NCBI GenBank assembly: GCA_949825045.1
Contig: OX463814.1
Location: forward strand, 35,916,383-35,980,382
Direction of reading: 5' to 3'
From: Argyresthia goedartella
Taxonomy: Eukaryota > Arthropoda > Insecta > Lepidoptera > Argyresthiidae
Length of the DNA: 64,000 nucleotides
Positions 43,800 to 55,100 of this stretch are shown here, one piece after another. The position numbers and the translations under genes are program-made. Under the pieces are notes generated by a model that worked only from the letters and a program-made list of their open reading frames with translations, was not told the DNA's origin and searched no databases. Every line of letters starts with the position of its first letter. Position 1 is the first letter of the stretch.

Positions 43800-43992
43800 A
43801 AGTGCACAATATTGTGCATCTTATCACCCGTCGGTCTGAATGGAAGACCAGTGCTGATTGTTCGCATTCAGCACTGGTCTTCCAGTTGTTGAGGCCGGCT
43901 TGTGACAGGAAATAATAATATGAACCTAAGTGTTCAATATTGGCTCCAATTTTTGTTTCCTGTTACAAATAAACTTTTTCTTTCTTTCTTTT
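43800..43992 (+). mobile_element. Retroelement 3' end with hairpin and CTTT tail
   Basis: A perfect 17-bp inverted repeat (arms 43841-43857 and 43868-43884, loop 10 nt) is followed by GAGGCCGGCTTGTGACAGG and CAAATAAACTTTTTCTTTC. The last part is an AATAAA plus (CTTT)n tail like that read on the minus strand at 52075-52125. I recall this 3' end as common in moth genomes. Confidence 0.65.
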
Positions 43993-44026
43993 TTAACCTC
44001 TCGAATACCACAGGCCACAGGTAACG

Positions 44027-44120
44027 CCACTTTTCCGTGATAGGTTTTAAGTTTTATTACCATGGCATAAGTTTCAAAATTGCGACCCGACCCAACTATC
44101 CTCGGTTTTTGAGAGGTTAA
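44027..44120 (+). repeat. Dispersed repeat shared with 37758-37852
   Basis: CGCCACTTTTCCGTGATAGG ... TTATTACCATGGCATAAG ... TTGAGAGGTTAA aligns end to end with the earlier copy, about 85-90 percent by eye. Function unknown. Confidence 0.8.
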
Positions 44121-44284
44121 TATGTCAATTCTATGAAGCTTAATTGTATTGTTTACATATGTATGTGTGTATCTGTATAGGCATGTGTTTTTTTATCGTA
44201 GTTATCAATCAACTCTATCGATTTTTTCGAGTAATTTGGTATCGATTTTCTCTCCAAACAAATTAATGAGCGTCAAGTTATTTT

Positions 44285-44420
44285 AAGGGTTCCATACCTT
44301 AAAAAGAAACAAAGGAACTCTTATAGGATCACATCATTGTCCGTCTTTCTGTCTGTCAAGACTATTTTCCTTAGAAAGATATCGAGTAGAATTTAATAGC
44401 GATTACTTCACTAGTTTGTT
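44285..44420 (-). mobile_element. Fragment of the GGTACGGAACCC repeat
   Basis: TTTTAAGGGTTCCATACCTT ... TTGTCCGTCTTTCTGTCTGT is the 3' part of that repeat in reverse orientation, diverged. Confidence 0.6.
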
Positions 44421-44609
44421 AAAGATGTGAAATAAACAAACTTAGAGGTCAATGCAAACAAGACATATCACAATTCTGCAAAAATAGCTTGATTGATTTC
44501 ATTTATACCGCGAATTTTCTTTATCTCCTTGATACTCAAAATGTAATCCAAACCTATAGGGTACTTTCCGGTAACCTGAATCATACAATTTGGCATAAAG
44601 CTACGTCTT

Positions 44610-46447
44610 AAAGCATTTTTTTATTTATTTATTTATTTATTTATTAACATAATTTATTTATGCCTTGACAGTTGAGGCCAAATCGACATAAATTACAGAT
44701 TTATACCTAGACAATAGATTAAGTACATTCCTTACACTGACATATAGGATTCACAATAATTTATATTAATTAGATTCAATATTCAAAAATAACAATAAAA
44801 TAAAATATTTACAATCCAAATTAAAATTCACAATATGTCATCAATCATAAATAAATTAAATTAATTAATAAAAAACCAAATTCAATGTTATAATTTGACA
44901 TTACTGTCATTCCATCATCTCGCAGAACCTGCCACACATTCGCACAATGTCCCTCCATGCATCACCAAACAGATCTCGCAGTGGTGCTACCGCCAACAGA
45001 GCATTTAGGCTGTCCCGCGCCCGGCAAGCGGAGACTGCCGGCGAGCCACCGTGCGGTGCGAGCCGCCCGCTAGCAGCTGGTGCCAGCGCCCACGTGGGTA
45101 ATTGTCAGGCACAAATAACGCGCATACCACACTGACAAGCGTCGCGCAGTCACTGTCGCCTCGCAACAATCGACATACAGTCAGAAGTTATTCAGTGTTA
45201 CGTCTCACCACTAGTGAGTTATATCCAAGCATACCCAATATAAAAGCGGTTGGATAGAGATAAGGGTAGTACCCAAATTTCCTCTTATATAGGTATCGTA
45301 GTAAAGCTTTTTGTACCTTCTCGAGCATAAGGACGTATGAGCTTTCGTGTGGATTCCAAACAACCGAGCTAGATTCCAGTTTGGTTCTCACTAGGGCAGT
45401 GTAAAGAAGCTGTACCACACCCAGATTATGGAGTCCCTTACTATTCCGAATCACAAAACCCCAATATTTTAAAGCAATCCTTGGCTAAAGTGCTCATGTG
45501 CTCATGGAATGTAAGTTTAGGGTCAAACGTAACACCAAGATCGTTCATCGCGACTCCGCGCCGAGTGTATACGTCACGCTAATAGGCCGAGGAGAGCGCG
45601 TGAAAGACATTATGCACCATTTTCACTATTGAATAGGAGTTTGTTGCTCACACTCCATCTATAGACCGCATCTAGATCTTCCTGTAGTAGCCTACAGTCA
45701 TTTTCTGACTTTATGGGAAGTACTAGTTTGAAGTCGTCCGCGTACAATAGGCATTTAGAATATTTTATCACAGATTCTAGGTCATTTATTATGATGATAA
45801 ATAACAACGGACCAAGAATAGAGCCTTGGCTAACACCCGACCGCGTGTGTGGTACAGCTGGGACTCAAAGCAGCCATGTCACACAAACTGTTGGCGGTTT
45901 TTCATGTAGTCAGCAAAGAAGATCAACAGCCTTGGGGCAAATCCTACGGCGCACAATTTCTTCATTAGGGCATCGTTATCAACTCTATCGAACGCCTTAC
46001 GGAAGTCCAGATAGGCGACGTCCACCTGACATCCCCGATCTCTCCCGATGCTCTCTGAGACCAAATCGACTAACGTCAGTAAGTTGGTGGTTACTGAGCG
46101 ACGACTCCTAAATCCGTGTTGCGAGTCGCACAAATATGGCGCTATCTGTGGATAGATTTTACCGTATATGATTGACTCGAACAATTATGCCAATGAACTC
46201 AGGATCGCAATCGGTCGATATTGATTTACAGAGGCAGTATCACTAGTCTTGGGTACAGGACTGACTCGAGAGAGCTTCCAGCTGGTGGGGTACTTCCCTT
46301 GCTCAAGAGCTAGGTTGAAGATACAACCTAAAGGCAGTACCAGCTGATCACTATAGGCCTTTAAGAAGTAAGGAGGGACGTTGTCCGGTCCAATTGCACT
46401 CCTTGGCCTTAGTTGCCTCAGTCCTTTCTCTATATCCCTACGGGAAA
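44610..46447 (-). pseudogene. Decayed CR1/Jockey-group LINE, reverse transcriptase part
   Basis: 5'-truncated at about 46447. Blocks in order on the minus strand: SRRDIEKGLRQLRPRSAIGP (RT block 0/1), VSPVPKTSDTASVNQYRPIA (46230-46290), HGFRSRRSVTTNL and DFRKAFDRVDNDALMKKL (45960-46110), a GSRLGPLLFI-like region, LLYADDFKLVLPI (about 45710-45750, catalytic YADD), then GVVQLLYTALVRTKLESSS and VQKALLRYLYKR (45290-45450). The C-terminal end LFGDAWRDIVRMCGRFCEMM lies at about 44908-44970, in an unusually GC-rich stretch. Each block is in a different frame or separated by stops. The 3' tail is (AAAT)n at 44619-44645. Confidence 0.85.
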
Positions 46448-46534
46448 TATGTGTATAAATAAATATATATAAATAATAAAAAGCATAAATAAAAGCAAAC
46501 ATGTTTCTTTACTAAAAAATAATTGCGAAACCCC

Positions 46535-46572
46535 CGGTGCGCGAGTCAAACTCGCACTTGGCTGGTTTTTCC
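46535..46572 (-). mobile_element. Head fragment of the GGTACGGAACCC repeat
   Basis: GCGCGAGTCAAACTCGCACT followed by TGGCTGGTTTTT is the reverse complement of the repeat's first 35 bp. Confidence 0.65.
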
Positions 46573-47089
46573 GTACGGTATGGCAGAGGCGCAGTTACTC
46601 CCATTTGCTGGTTATTCAATAAATACTCTTTTTTGATAATTTTACTCACAAAGCAACCAGCCGCATAGCAGATATCCACCAAAACTTGGTTCTCGATAAA
46701 CCGATAAATTGGTGAAGCAGCCACAGTTTAGCCATATAAAACTTTATTTCCAGAACCTCGCTTTTATGTGCAATTTTTGCGCCTAGTGTGAGGAAAACTG
46801 TGGGGCGAAATCCCAACTCGCAATTCGAAGATCCCGGGATAAGTCTCGGAGATATTGGATACAAGAAACCGGAAAACTTGTGTGTTGTCTACGCCCTTTT
46901 AACGGTCTTAAAAAAAAGAAGATGTATTTAAGTTTAGGAATTACGTATGGCGTCTCAGCAGATGATAGACTCCTTAAAAATCCTCGCCGCACGGATCCCG
47001 CTGCAACCACAACACAAGTGGCTAAGGAAACGAGCCACAAAACGCCACGCCACACCCCACGCCAGCCACTATTATGTGAAATTGGTTGT
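46573..47089. other. No gene recognised
   Basis: No recognisable domain. At 47033-47070 the sequence GCCACAAAACGCCACGCC and neighbours partly mirror the hairpin that follows. Confidence 0.4.
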
Positions 47090-47153
47090 GGCGTGGTTGT
47101 GGTCTGTGTACGTTAAGCTTTAGAGCTTAACGTACACAGACCACAACCACGCC
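47090..47153. repeat. Perfect 30-bp hairpin, 4-nt loop
   Basis: Left arm GGCGTGGTTGTGGTCTGTGT... (47090-47119) is exactly complementary to 47124-47153; the loop is TTAG. No mismatches. Confidence 0.97.
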
Positions 47154-48221
47154 TAAGATAATACGCCGGAGTCCACTTATGCAGTAGTGAAAACAGCCGA
47201 GTTTAGTGTTACTACCCATCATAAGATCAAGTTCTCGTGATTCTGATTTCACTACTGCATGCGTTCACACTACAGCGTTTATCTTAAGAGGTTTAATTAT
47301 TTTGCACAATGGTAGAAGTTTGGTTCATTCACAATTCCAACATCCAAACAGAGTCCAAGGCGTTATAAAGTTTAGTAAATTTTTTACCAGTTTAAAGTTT
47401 TCAATATCTTTTATTGCTTTTAGTTTATTTTTCTGTCTGAAACTAGATGTTCAACGCAATCAATGCTACGTTTTGGTAAACATAAAGATACGATACGATG
47501 TAGTAAATCTCAACAAAAAAGCCTGCGCCATATTTCACCTCAGATGGAACATAAAACCATTTGAGGCCTGTAAAAGTTGATTGTATCCGTATTTTATGTG
47601 TGTTCGTTAAAGAGTTTCGGATCTAGGGGATTACAGTGTAGTCTGACTTACGAACAAACGTTGGCCTGTTGACGATGGGCTAGCCCCCTGTCACACAAAA
47701 TGATAAACAGATAATGAAGAGGGCTTTGGCAAAAAAAATACTCAATTCATCGGCCTTAAAAATTGCATATATGTTATTCACAATCTATTTTAAATACTGT
47801 GTCGTTACACGATTGGATTAATTTGACTCGATCGTGAAAAATCCTTAGCATAGTCTATATTAAAAGAAAAAATCATAATTGTTATAGAAAATTACTGATT
47901 TTATCAAATTTTTATACCAAAATTTTCCTTTTTTAGAGCTCCTTAACTATCTTGAAATTTTAACAATTAGCTTATTTCCGTTTTTTATTAAATTCGAAAT
48001 AAGACCGAATTTTTAAATTCGCCGGGCGGCCCAATGGTATTCCGCGCCGCCCGCTACCCCGCCAGTTCCGCTACCCCGCCAGAAGACGACGGGCGAATGT
48101 GGCGCCCCTCACCTCAACAGTCAGAACTGGGCCTTAACTGGCTAAAGTGGACACAATTATGCTTCTGCCACCCCGTATGGGAAAAGACGTAACGCTATGT
48201 TAGTTTTCTAAAAATAATCCT
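47154..48221. other. No gene recognised
   Basis: A 124-codon frame at 47206-47580 has no domain. Between 48015 and 48110 a GC-rich patch has a short direct repeat (CGCTACCCCGCCAG twice). Confidence 0.4.
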
Positions 48222-48595
48222 GGTTATTTCACATCGGAATTTATTGACACATTGCTATGAGCTAATACCTATCGCATAATTGGGTAAGGGACAACAGAAT
48301 CTTCACCTAAGTAACATTAACATAGGCTAGTATTTAATAGCATATCAAAAATACTGATTTGCACAGCAAAAAAGGATCAGCAGAAACACTTTTAATATTT
48401 TAAATATTTTATGGGGTTATTTCATATCGGAATTGATTGACATATTGCTATGAGCTAATACCTATTGCATAATTGGGTAAGGGACAACAGAATCTTCACC
48501 TAAGTAACATTAACATAGGCTAGTATTTAAAAGAACATCAAAAATACTGATTTGCACAGCAAAACACTTTTTATATTTTTTAATATTTTATGTTT
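48222..48595 (+). repeat. Tandem duplication, two units of about 194 bp
   Basis: Unit 1 starts GGTTATTTCACATCGGAATT (48222), unit 2 GGTTATTTCATATCGGAATT (48416). Both continue through AATTGGGTAAGGGACAACAG and ACATTAACATAGGCTAGTAT to ATACTGATTTGCACAGCAAA. Confidence 0.92.
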
Positions 48596-48752
48596 ATTGA
48601 AGTTTATATTTTAAGTACTTTTGTTGTTCTTGCATGTTCAACCTAACACAAACTATCAAGGGGGCTTCGCTTCGCTCACGCCCTTTACCCTTCACCTAAG
48701 CTACCGCAGCATTTTGCCCTGATATTTGCTGTGCAAATCAGTATTTCTGATG
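48535..48752. mobile_element. Hairpin element with conserved core, copy 3
   Basis: AAATACTGATTTGCACAGC (within 48542-48563) has its exact complement at 48725-48746; including flanks about 28 of 29 positions pair. Core in reverse orientation: CATGTTCAACCTAACAC, GGGCTTCGCTTCGCTCACG, CTACCGCAGCATTTTGCCCTG (48600-48721). The left arm is the end of the tandem duplication unit, whose first copy (48350) has no core and no inverted partner. Confidence 0.88.
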
Positions 48753-49393
48753 TGCAGTTTAATATTTCCCATCAACCTAGAGAATCATTCAGGCACATAT
48801 TTATACGTAAAGAAGACGGGAAGCAGAAATAGCGACTTGTAACGGGATTCCAACCCGAAGATCTCGAGTCCCGACCATGCCGCGAAGGTCAGCGGTCTTT
48901 CAACATGATCTTCTGGTTCAAAATATTGCCACCAATTCTTCTTTTTTGAATTGAGATTCTCAAATCTACATGGTTCTAGCCTTTGTAATAATTGTGATAG
49001 AAACTTTTATCCCTAGGTCCGCCGCGATGACATCGCATTTCAGTTTAAATTCCATTGTTTCCGACTTTACAATACGTTGACGATGGGGCCCAGATTTCCA
49101 GTAGACAAACAAAAGGGCACATTAAGTTTACATAATAAACAGTAAATGGGTAACAAAGGAAAACAGACTTATGATTAATAGCCCTAGACTAGAGTAGTTT
49201 ATTTGCTTTCTCACAACCCTAGCGGCGCCTTTCACGACTCGTTAGCTTAGTTTTAAGTTTGCGTGAGTCCCTCTATAGGGTTGCCAACGTTGGCTTTGTT
49301 TTTGACTATTGACTCTGTAAATACAAAGTCTGACCACACAGACAAAGTTTCAAGCTGACAACAAGTTGACGACATCTAAAGTATACTGAAATT
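48753..49393. other. No gene recognised; possible tRNA-like relic
   Basis: TAACGGGATTCCAACCCGAAGATC at about 48840-48865 looks like a decayed tRNA-like segment on the minus strand, too weak to call. Confidence 0.35.
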
Positions 49394-49530
49394 CTAACTC
49401 ACAAGCGAGAGGTCCCTGGTTGAAATCTCGGCCGGTGAGAACGAAAAAAATATCCGCTAGTCTTAATTTGTGATGTCGCTGTTTGTACATTCCTTCGGAT
49501 ATTCTAGCGTGGAGTAGAAGCAAGCCTGAA
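49394..49530 (+). mobile_element. Decayed SINE family 2
   Basis: AAGCGAGAGGTCCCTGGTTG (box B side) and GTGATGTCGCTGTTTGTAC plus GGATATTCTAGCGTGG match the body and 3' end of the SINE at 39430-39657 with many changes. Confidence 0.6.
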
Positions 49531-49584
49531 TAAGTATAGGTATAAGGTATAAACTAACAGGTAGGTATAAACTGTGTTTTGTGC

Positions 49585-49820
49585 TACAAACGACGACTCG
49601 AGTCGGCAGTGACACTGCCTACGAAGCCAAGGGTCCCGGGTTTGAGTCCCGGTGGGGGTAAATATTTGTTTGATGAGAACGGATGTTTGTACCCTAGTCA
49701 TGGTTCTTTATCTATCCTAAGTATAATATTTATCTATGTAAGTATGTGTATCGTTATCTAGTACCCAAGATACAGGGAATCCTAGTTTGGGGCTAGATCA
49801 ATGTGTGTAAATAGTGTCCA
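49585..49820 (+). mobile_element. tRNA-derived SINE, family 1
   Basis: GACGACTCGAGTCGGCAGTG (box A), AGGGTCCCGGGTTTGAGTCC (box B), AATATTTGTTTGATGAGAAC, then a long body ending in GGGGCTAGATCAATGTGTG. Same family as 25825-26063. Confidence 0.85.
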
Positions 49821-51767
49821 ACGTATTTTATTATTAATAAGTATAGGTATAAACTATGTTTTGTGCTACAAACTATATTTTTAGCAGAATTTTCCCCTGC
49901 CAGCAAAGTACGAAGCGCTACAGTAGAGAATAAGCTATTGGTCATTCTTTATGACCCGTAAAATACTTCTGTATAGCTATCGTAATGTTTCACAACATCC
50001 CGACACGCCACAAAACTCTCCAGTTGTATCGTAAAAATACAAAAATGGCATTTTTACTCACAAGTCTCAATAGCGGCCGCCGATTCCAATTATGTGTATA
50101 AGGTCGCAGAAAAATGGTTATAGGTGATATAATTATATCCCTAGGGATATAATCACATACAGTATTATGGAAGCGGTCCTTAACTTTTATACTTGGGATA
50201 TAATTATAACATGATTGCAGCCTGGACTGTCTTGACTAGATTGCTGTAGTCAGATAGTTATATAACGAAGAAGACAATAAAATAACGATTTTTTTCAGTA
50301 TCAACTGTATTTAAATTAAACAGATTATATGACAATATTGTCTATAGTAACAAAAGCCTCTCTAAATTTTTGGTTAAGGCAAGGTTTCATGACATCTACA
50401 ATTGCACAGCCTCAACTCTTCTTACAAACGCATCTTCTAGCAGAACACAATGTTTTTTATGTTTTAAAGGAGTCTGATTAAAGATCATTCAATGTAATAT
50501 TTAATAGCTGCACCGCATTTCTGGGTAGTCTATCTTTTAACACGCCAATTTTATGATGCTTGTCAATGACATTTTGGCTTGGTAATAAATAAAACTCTGC
50601 ATGTTTGGGCTCGGGTTGATCTCAGTTAAGTCTACCACCAATTACAAAAATTAAATTGAAAACCGTCCACCCGTTTGGCCCCTAAAGAACAGACATACAC
50701 ACAGAAAGACAAATGCATCAAACTTATACCACCCCACTTTTTTCTTCAGGGGTCGATGATATCGCTGGTATGAGCATTCCAGATTCCAACTTTTTTATTA
50801 GCTGTTAAAAAACAGCCCTTTTGGCCAGTGACTCCACAGTGACCGTCTATGGAAAGGGTATGTTACAACATATTAAAATAGGGGATCAGGCCGTTTCAGG
50901 ATTAACAATAAAGCCACGTTCAAAACCCCATCCTGACGGCGACAATAATGGGAGACCCGGGAGTCCCGGGATACAATGAGTAACGTCATGAAACCCTGTC
51001 AGTGAGAATGCACCTTAATGCTGTTCAGATAACCTTTATTAAATGCCTTATTTCTAAGGCCGTCTCAAAATAATGGAAGGAAGTTCTATAGGATGTTGTT
51101 ATTTTCGTATTGGGTATACGTTGCCTTTGAGCTCCGTGCAACTGCCGTGAAATTCAAAGTATAAAGAAGAGCTCTTAATGATTTGAGAATAAACGGAAAG
51201 CTCGTAGGCAAGTTCCATGTAATAAGGAATTCTTAGTGATTTGTAGACAAGTGATTTTTCAGGTTTTTTTCTTTGAATGTTTTATGAGAAATTTCATTGA
51301 AAACAACTTGTGTATTGTACTAGTTATTCCAGAAAAAGCAGTCAGTACCTTTACAATCACAAGATATTCGTCTTTGTCTCATATTTTACGGTACCACCTT
51401 AGAACCAAACTTACTAACCTGCGTTCGAATAATCGTGATTGGTTCTGCCATCTACAAATATATTATTATCATGCTGTACCCACAGGTTAAAAATTTAACG
51501 CTTCAAACTATCTTACGATTTCAATGATAATCAGGAAATCGCAGAAAATAGGATACAGAATATACCACTTAAGAAATCGTCTTTCTGATATTGCCTGTCT
51601 TGCAAGTTATCACTTGTTTTGTCATCTAAGTCAAATTCCATCATGATGACAGACTCACATCAGTCAAATCTCGTCGGCCAAAGACTGCCAGGATCGTCAT
51701 GGCCCTGGTCACCATCTGACTGTCATTTTGTCCCTAACACCCTTTTAACTACCTTTGTCTTCCGCAG
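49821..51767. other. No exon recognised; short palindrome at 50132
   Basis: This is probably an upstream intron of the TMTC gene. ATTATATCCCTAGGGATATA plus AT at 50132-50153 is a perfect 22-bp palindrome. I found no segment matching the TMTC N-terminal exons. Confidence 0.5.
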
Positions 51768-51945
51768 ACTCAACCACGCTCTCTCCGGGCTGCGCCCCTG
51801 GTGGTGGCACGCGTGCAACGTGTTGCTGCACGCGGCGTGCTGCGCGCTCGTCGCTCGCGCATGCGTCACGGTGGCGCGGCTGCAGCGGCCCTTCGCCGCG
51901 CTGGCTGCGCTGCTGTTCGCGCTGCATCCTGTGCATACTGAAGCG
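51768..51945 (+). CDS. Tmtc1: Tmtc1 exon a
   Basis: Acceptor CTTTGTCTTCCGCAG ends at 51767; donor GCG|GTGCGT. One base completes an Arg codon, then LNHALSGLRPWWWHACNVLL through LFALHPVHTEA. Two membrane helices. Very GC-rich. Ends in phase 0. Confidence 0.88.
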
Positions 51946-52069
51946 GTGCGTATACTATTGATAGATATCTTAGGAATGAAATAAAGAAGATAAAAAGTGA
52001 ATCCGAAGGCCGAGCCATGAAAAACGTGCAATGCCGTTGACCCAGCCATGTGCTAAAACATTTATATCT

Positions 52070-52116
<47 letters not shown>

Positions 52117-55100
52117 CTTTTATTGCACGCAAACAAATAAACACACTTTACATAAATAAAAAATAAAAAAATAAAACACAATACGTACGTCATGTGACTG
52201 CTAGTCAAAATAGATACTTTTAGGAACTGTGAAAACTAGTTCTATGAAATACTAGCATGTGACGTCATAGTCAAATGCTGTTTTTAACACAAAAAAAAGA
52301 TAACTTACAAAAATACAACAGGTAGAAATATACAATTACTGTCAAACGTGTTGGTTGAAATAGGTTCAACTTGAGACACGTTTCTAGATTTATTTGACTA
52401 CCTTGTCAAATAATCAGCAGGTGGTAGGGTCACGGTGTGTCTTTGGTGTTTCATTATACTTAGGGTGGGGCCCTCAGCGCTGATTTTCAGTTAGTGCCAT
52501 CTAAGAATAGTACGTCACAAAGAGCCGAGTCATGCATCGTGAATATCCCAGCAATCATTGGGAAAATGTAATGCCGCAATCTGGGCTTCTTGTGATAGAA
52601 TTCAGAGTCTCCCCCGCACTTCATCTGTCGTTTGTTAACGACCTCTGTAGCAAAGCGGTTCGAAGTTCTGCAGCCCCGGCAAGAGGTATAATGGCTTATC
52701 ATCCCGGCTGGAGAGAAAAAAGACAAAACCCTGTTTCTAGTTACCATGAGACTAGGTATCCCAGTGTGGGGCCAGAAACAATGTATGTGCCTGCATATGA
52801 ATGTTATGTTATATGTATTGTATAATTTGTCCACAGGTCGCTGGTGTAGTTGGACGAGCTGATGTGTTAGCTTGTATATTCTTCCTATCGTCGCTATTAG
52901 TTTACCATAGGTAAGTGAATGTTTTTTTCCTAGCTGTAACATTTGGTGCACAACATCATCTTCAGATTTATAATAATACAGTGAAATATGTACTTCATAA
53001 ATATTCAAGGGGACCCGAGATTAACGATAATTTGTTTATTATCTTTCGAGTCTCATAGATACTCATTGCGATAAAACCTATTGCTTTTGAAGATGGGCTA
53101 AAGGCCTACAATTTCACAGTTGCCACATTGAAACCGAGGTAATAGAATGTTTCATTTACAGGCCAACCAGCAATAAAAAGTGTGTGTGGCTCAGCATTGT
53201 GCTCGGAGCTCTAAGCATGCTGGCGAAAGAAACTGGAGTGACGATACTAATACTCAACCTTGCCTTCGATTTTTATAGGTGTTGGCCCTTGGTTAAAAGG
53301 TAAGTTCAGATATTCAGAATAGTAGATTACTACATCCCAGCCATTTCTCAATTACTCACGTTAAGACCTTCTTGCCACGAAACAGGGTATCCTAGTGTGG
53401 GGCTAGAAGCAAAGGGCTTGTGTTTAAACGATTACCAAAAAATTCGAAAATTTACGACCAATAAATTCAAAACTACCGCCAGAATCAGTAAACGATCAGC
53501 AAATTGTATTTGGATAACTGATCACCAAACTTGTTTTTATGTTTCGTGTACTTATGTTTATGTTTTAAGTATTTTTTGTTGTTCTTCAATTCGCTTACCC
53601 CCTTTACCCTTCACCTAAGCTACCGCAGTATTTTTCCCTGATATTTTCGGCAACAAAATATTTTGTACCTACCCATTTTGAGTAGGAATAAAATATTTTG
53701 GTGGTCATTATATTTTTAGATATTTTTATTGCCGAAGCAAAGCATGTGCCTGTAAACACTTGTGAATAGATAAAGTAATTATAGCAGAGCAAAATAATTC
53801 TCAAAACAATCCGTAAAATTTTATGGGTCTTAAATGAAAGAACCGTCCTCAAGTGCACATTCTTGCAATAATCAGGAGCCAAAATCTCTATCTCCGTACT
53901 GCCCGAAACTTTTGAAAGGTTCCGCGATTGCAATCGTGATTGCTATTTTATAATTTTGTAGAGTCAAACGATGGTGCTCTGAAGCCAATGGACATGCTTC
54001 ATACGTAAAATCGTAACGTATTGATATTGGAGATAGAGAATAATGCTACAGAATATCAACATGAGACAAATTATTACACAAACAAGGGAAGATCATAACA
54101 ATGCTAATAAGTCATCTATTTGCAGGTCAATATACTCACTAAAGATCGAAAAAAGAAGCACAGGGATCTCTATAAGGGCGATCAAGATCTTAGTCTCCTT
54201 GACTCTGCTGGTTTGTCTGAGGCTGGCTCTGCTGCAGGGGTCACTGCCTACCTTCTCACCGCAGGACAACCCGGCGGCGTTTCATCCCAGTTTCTTCGTC
54301 AGGTGGGTAACTTTCAAAAGGTCTATATCATTTGTATCAAATGATAGCGTCCGATAGATATCTGCGCTACTGACTACTAACTGTCCCATTCTGGTGCGGC
54401 AGTCACGGCCGTCCGATAGATATCTGCGCTACTGACTACTAACTGTCCCTTTCTGGTGCGGCAGTCACGGCCGTCCGATAGATATCTGCGCTACTGACTA
54501 CTAACTGTCCCATTCTGGTGCGGCAGTCACGGCCGTCCGATAGATATCTGCGCTACTGACTACTTACTGCCCCATTCTGGTGCGGCAGTCACGGCCGTCC
54601 GATAGATATCTGCGCTACTGACTACTAACTGTCCCATTCTGGTGCGGCAGTCACGGCCGTCCGATAGATATCTGCGCTACTGACTACTAACTGTCCCATT
54701 CTGGTGCGGCAGTCACGGCCGTCCGATAGATATCTGCGCTACTGACTACTAACTGTCCCATTCTGGTGCGGCAGTCACGGCCGTCCGATAGATATCTGCG
54801 CTACTGACTACTTACTGCCCCATTCTGGTGCGGCAGTCACGGCCGTCCGATAGATATCTGCGCTACTGACTACTAACTGTCCCATTCTGGTGCGGCAGTC
54901 ACGGCCGTCCGATAGATATCTGCGCTACTGACTACTAACTGTCCCATTCTGGTGCGGCAGTCACGGCCGTCCGATAGATATCTGCGCTACTGACTACTAA
55001 CTGTCCCATTCTGGTGCGGCAGTCACGGCCGTCCGATAGATATCTGCGCTACTGACTACTAACTGTCCCATTCTGGTGCGGCAGTCACGGCCGTCCGATA

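Noticed and set aside
47206..47580. 124-codon ORF
   Set aside because: No domain and a composition expected of AT-rich non-coding DNA.
50132..50153. 22-bp perfect palindrome as a possible operator
   Set aside because: AT-rich palindromes of this size arise easily in such DNA; no flanking gene start or repeat supports a regulatory role.
54043..54357. 104-codon ORF overlapping Tmtc1 exon d
   Set aside because: It is exon d read through into both introns; the splice sites at 54125 and 54303 define the real coding part.
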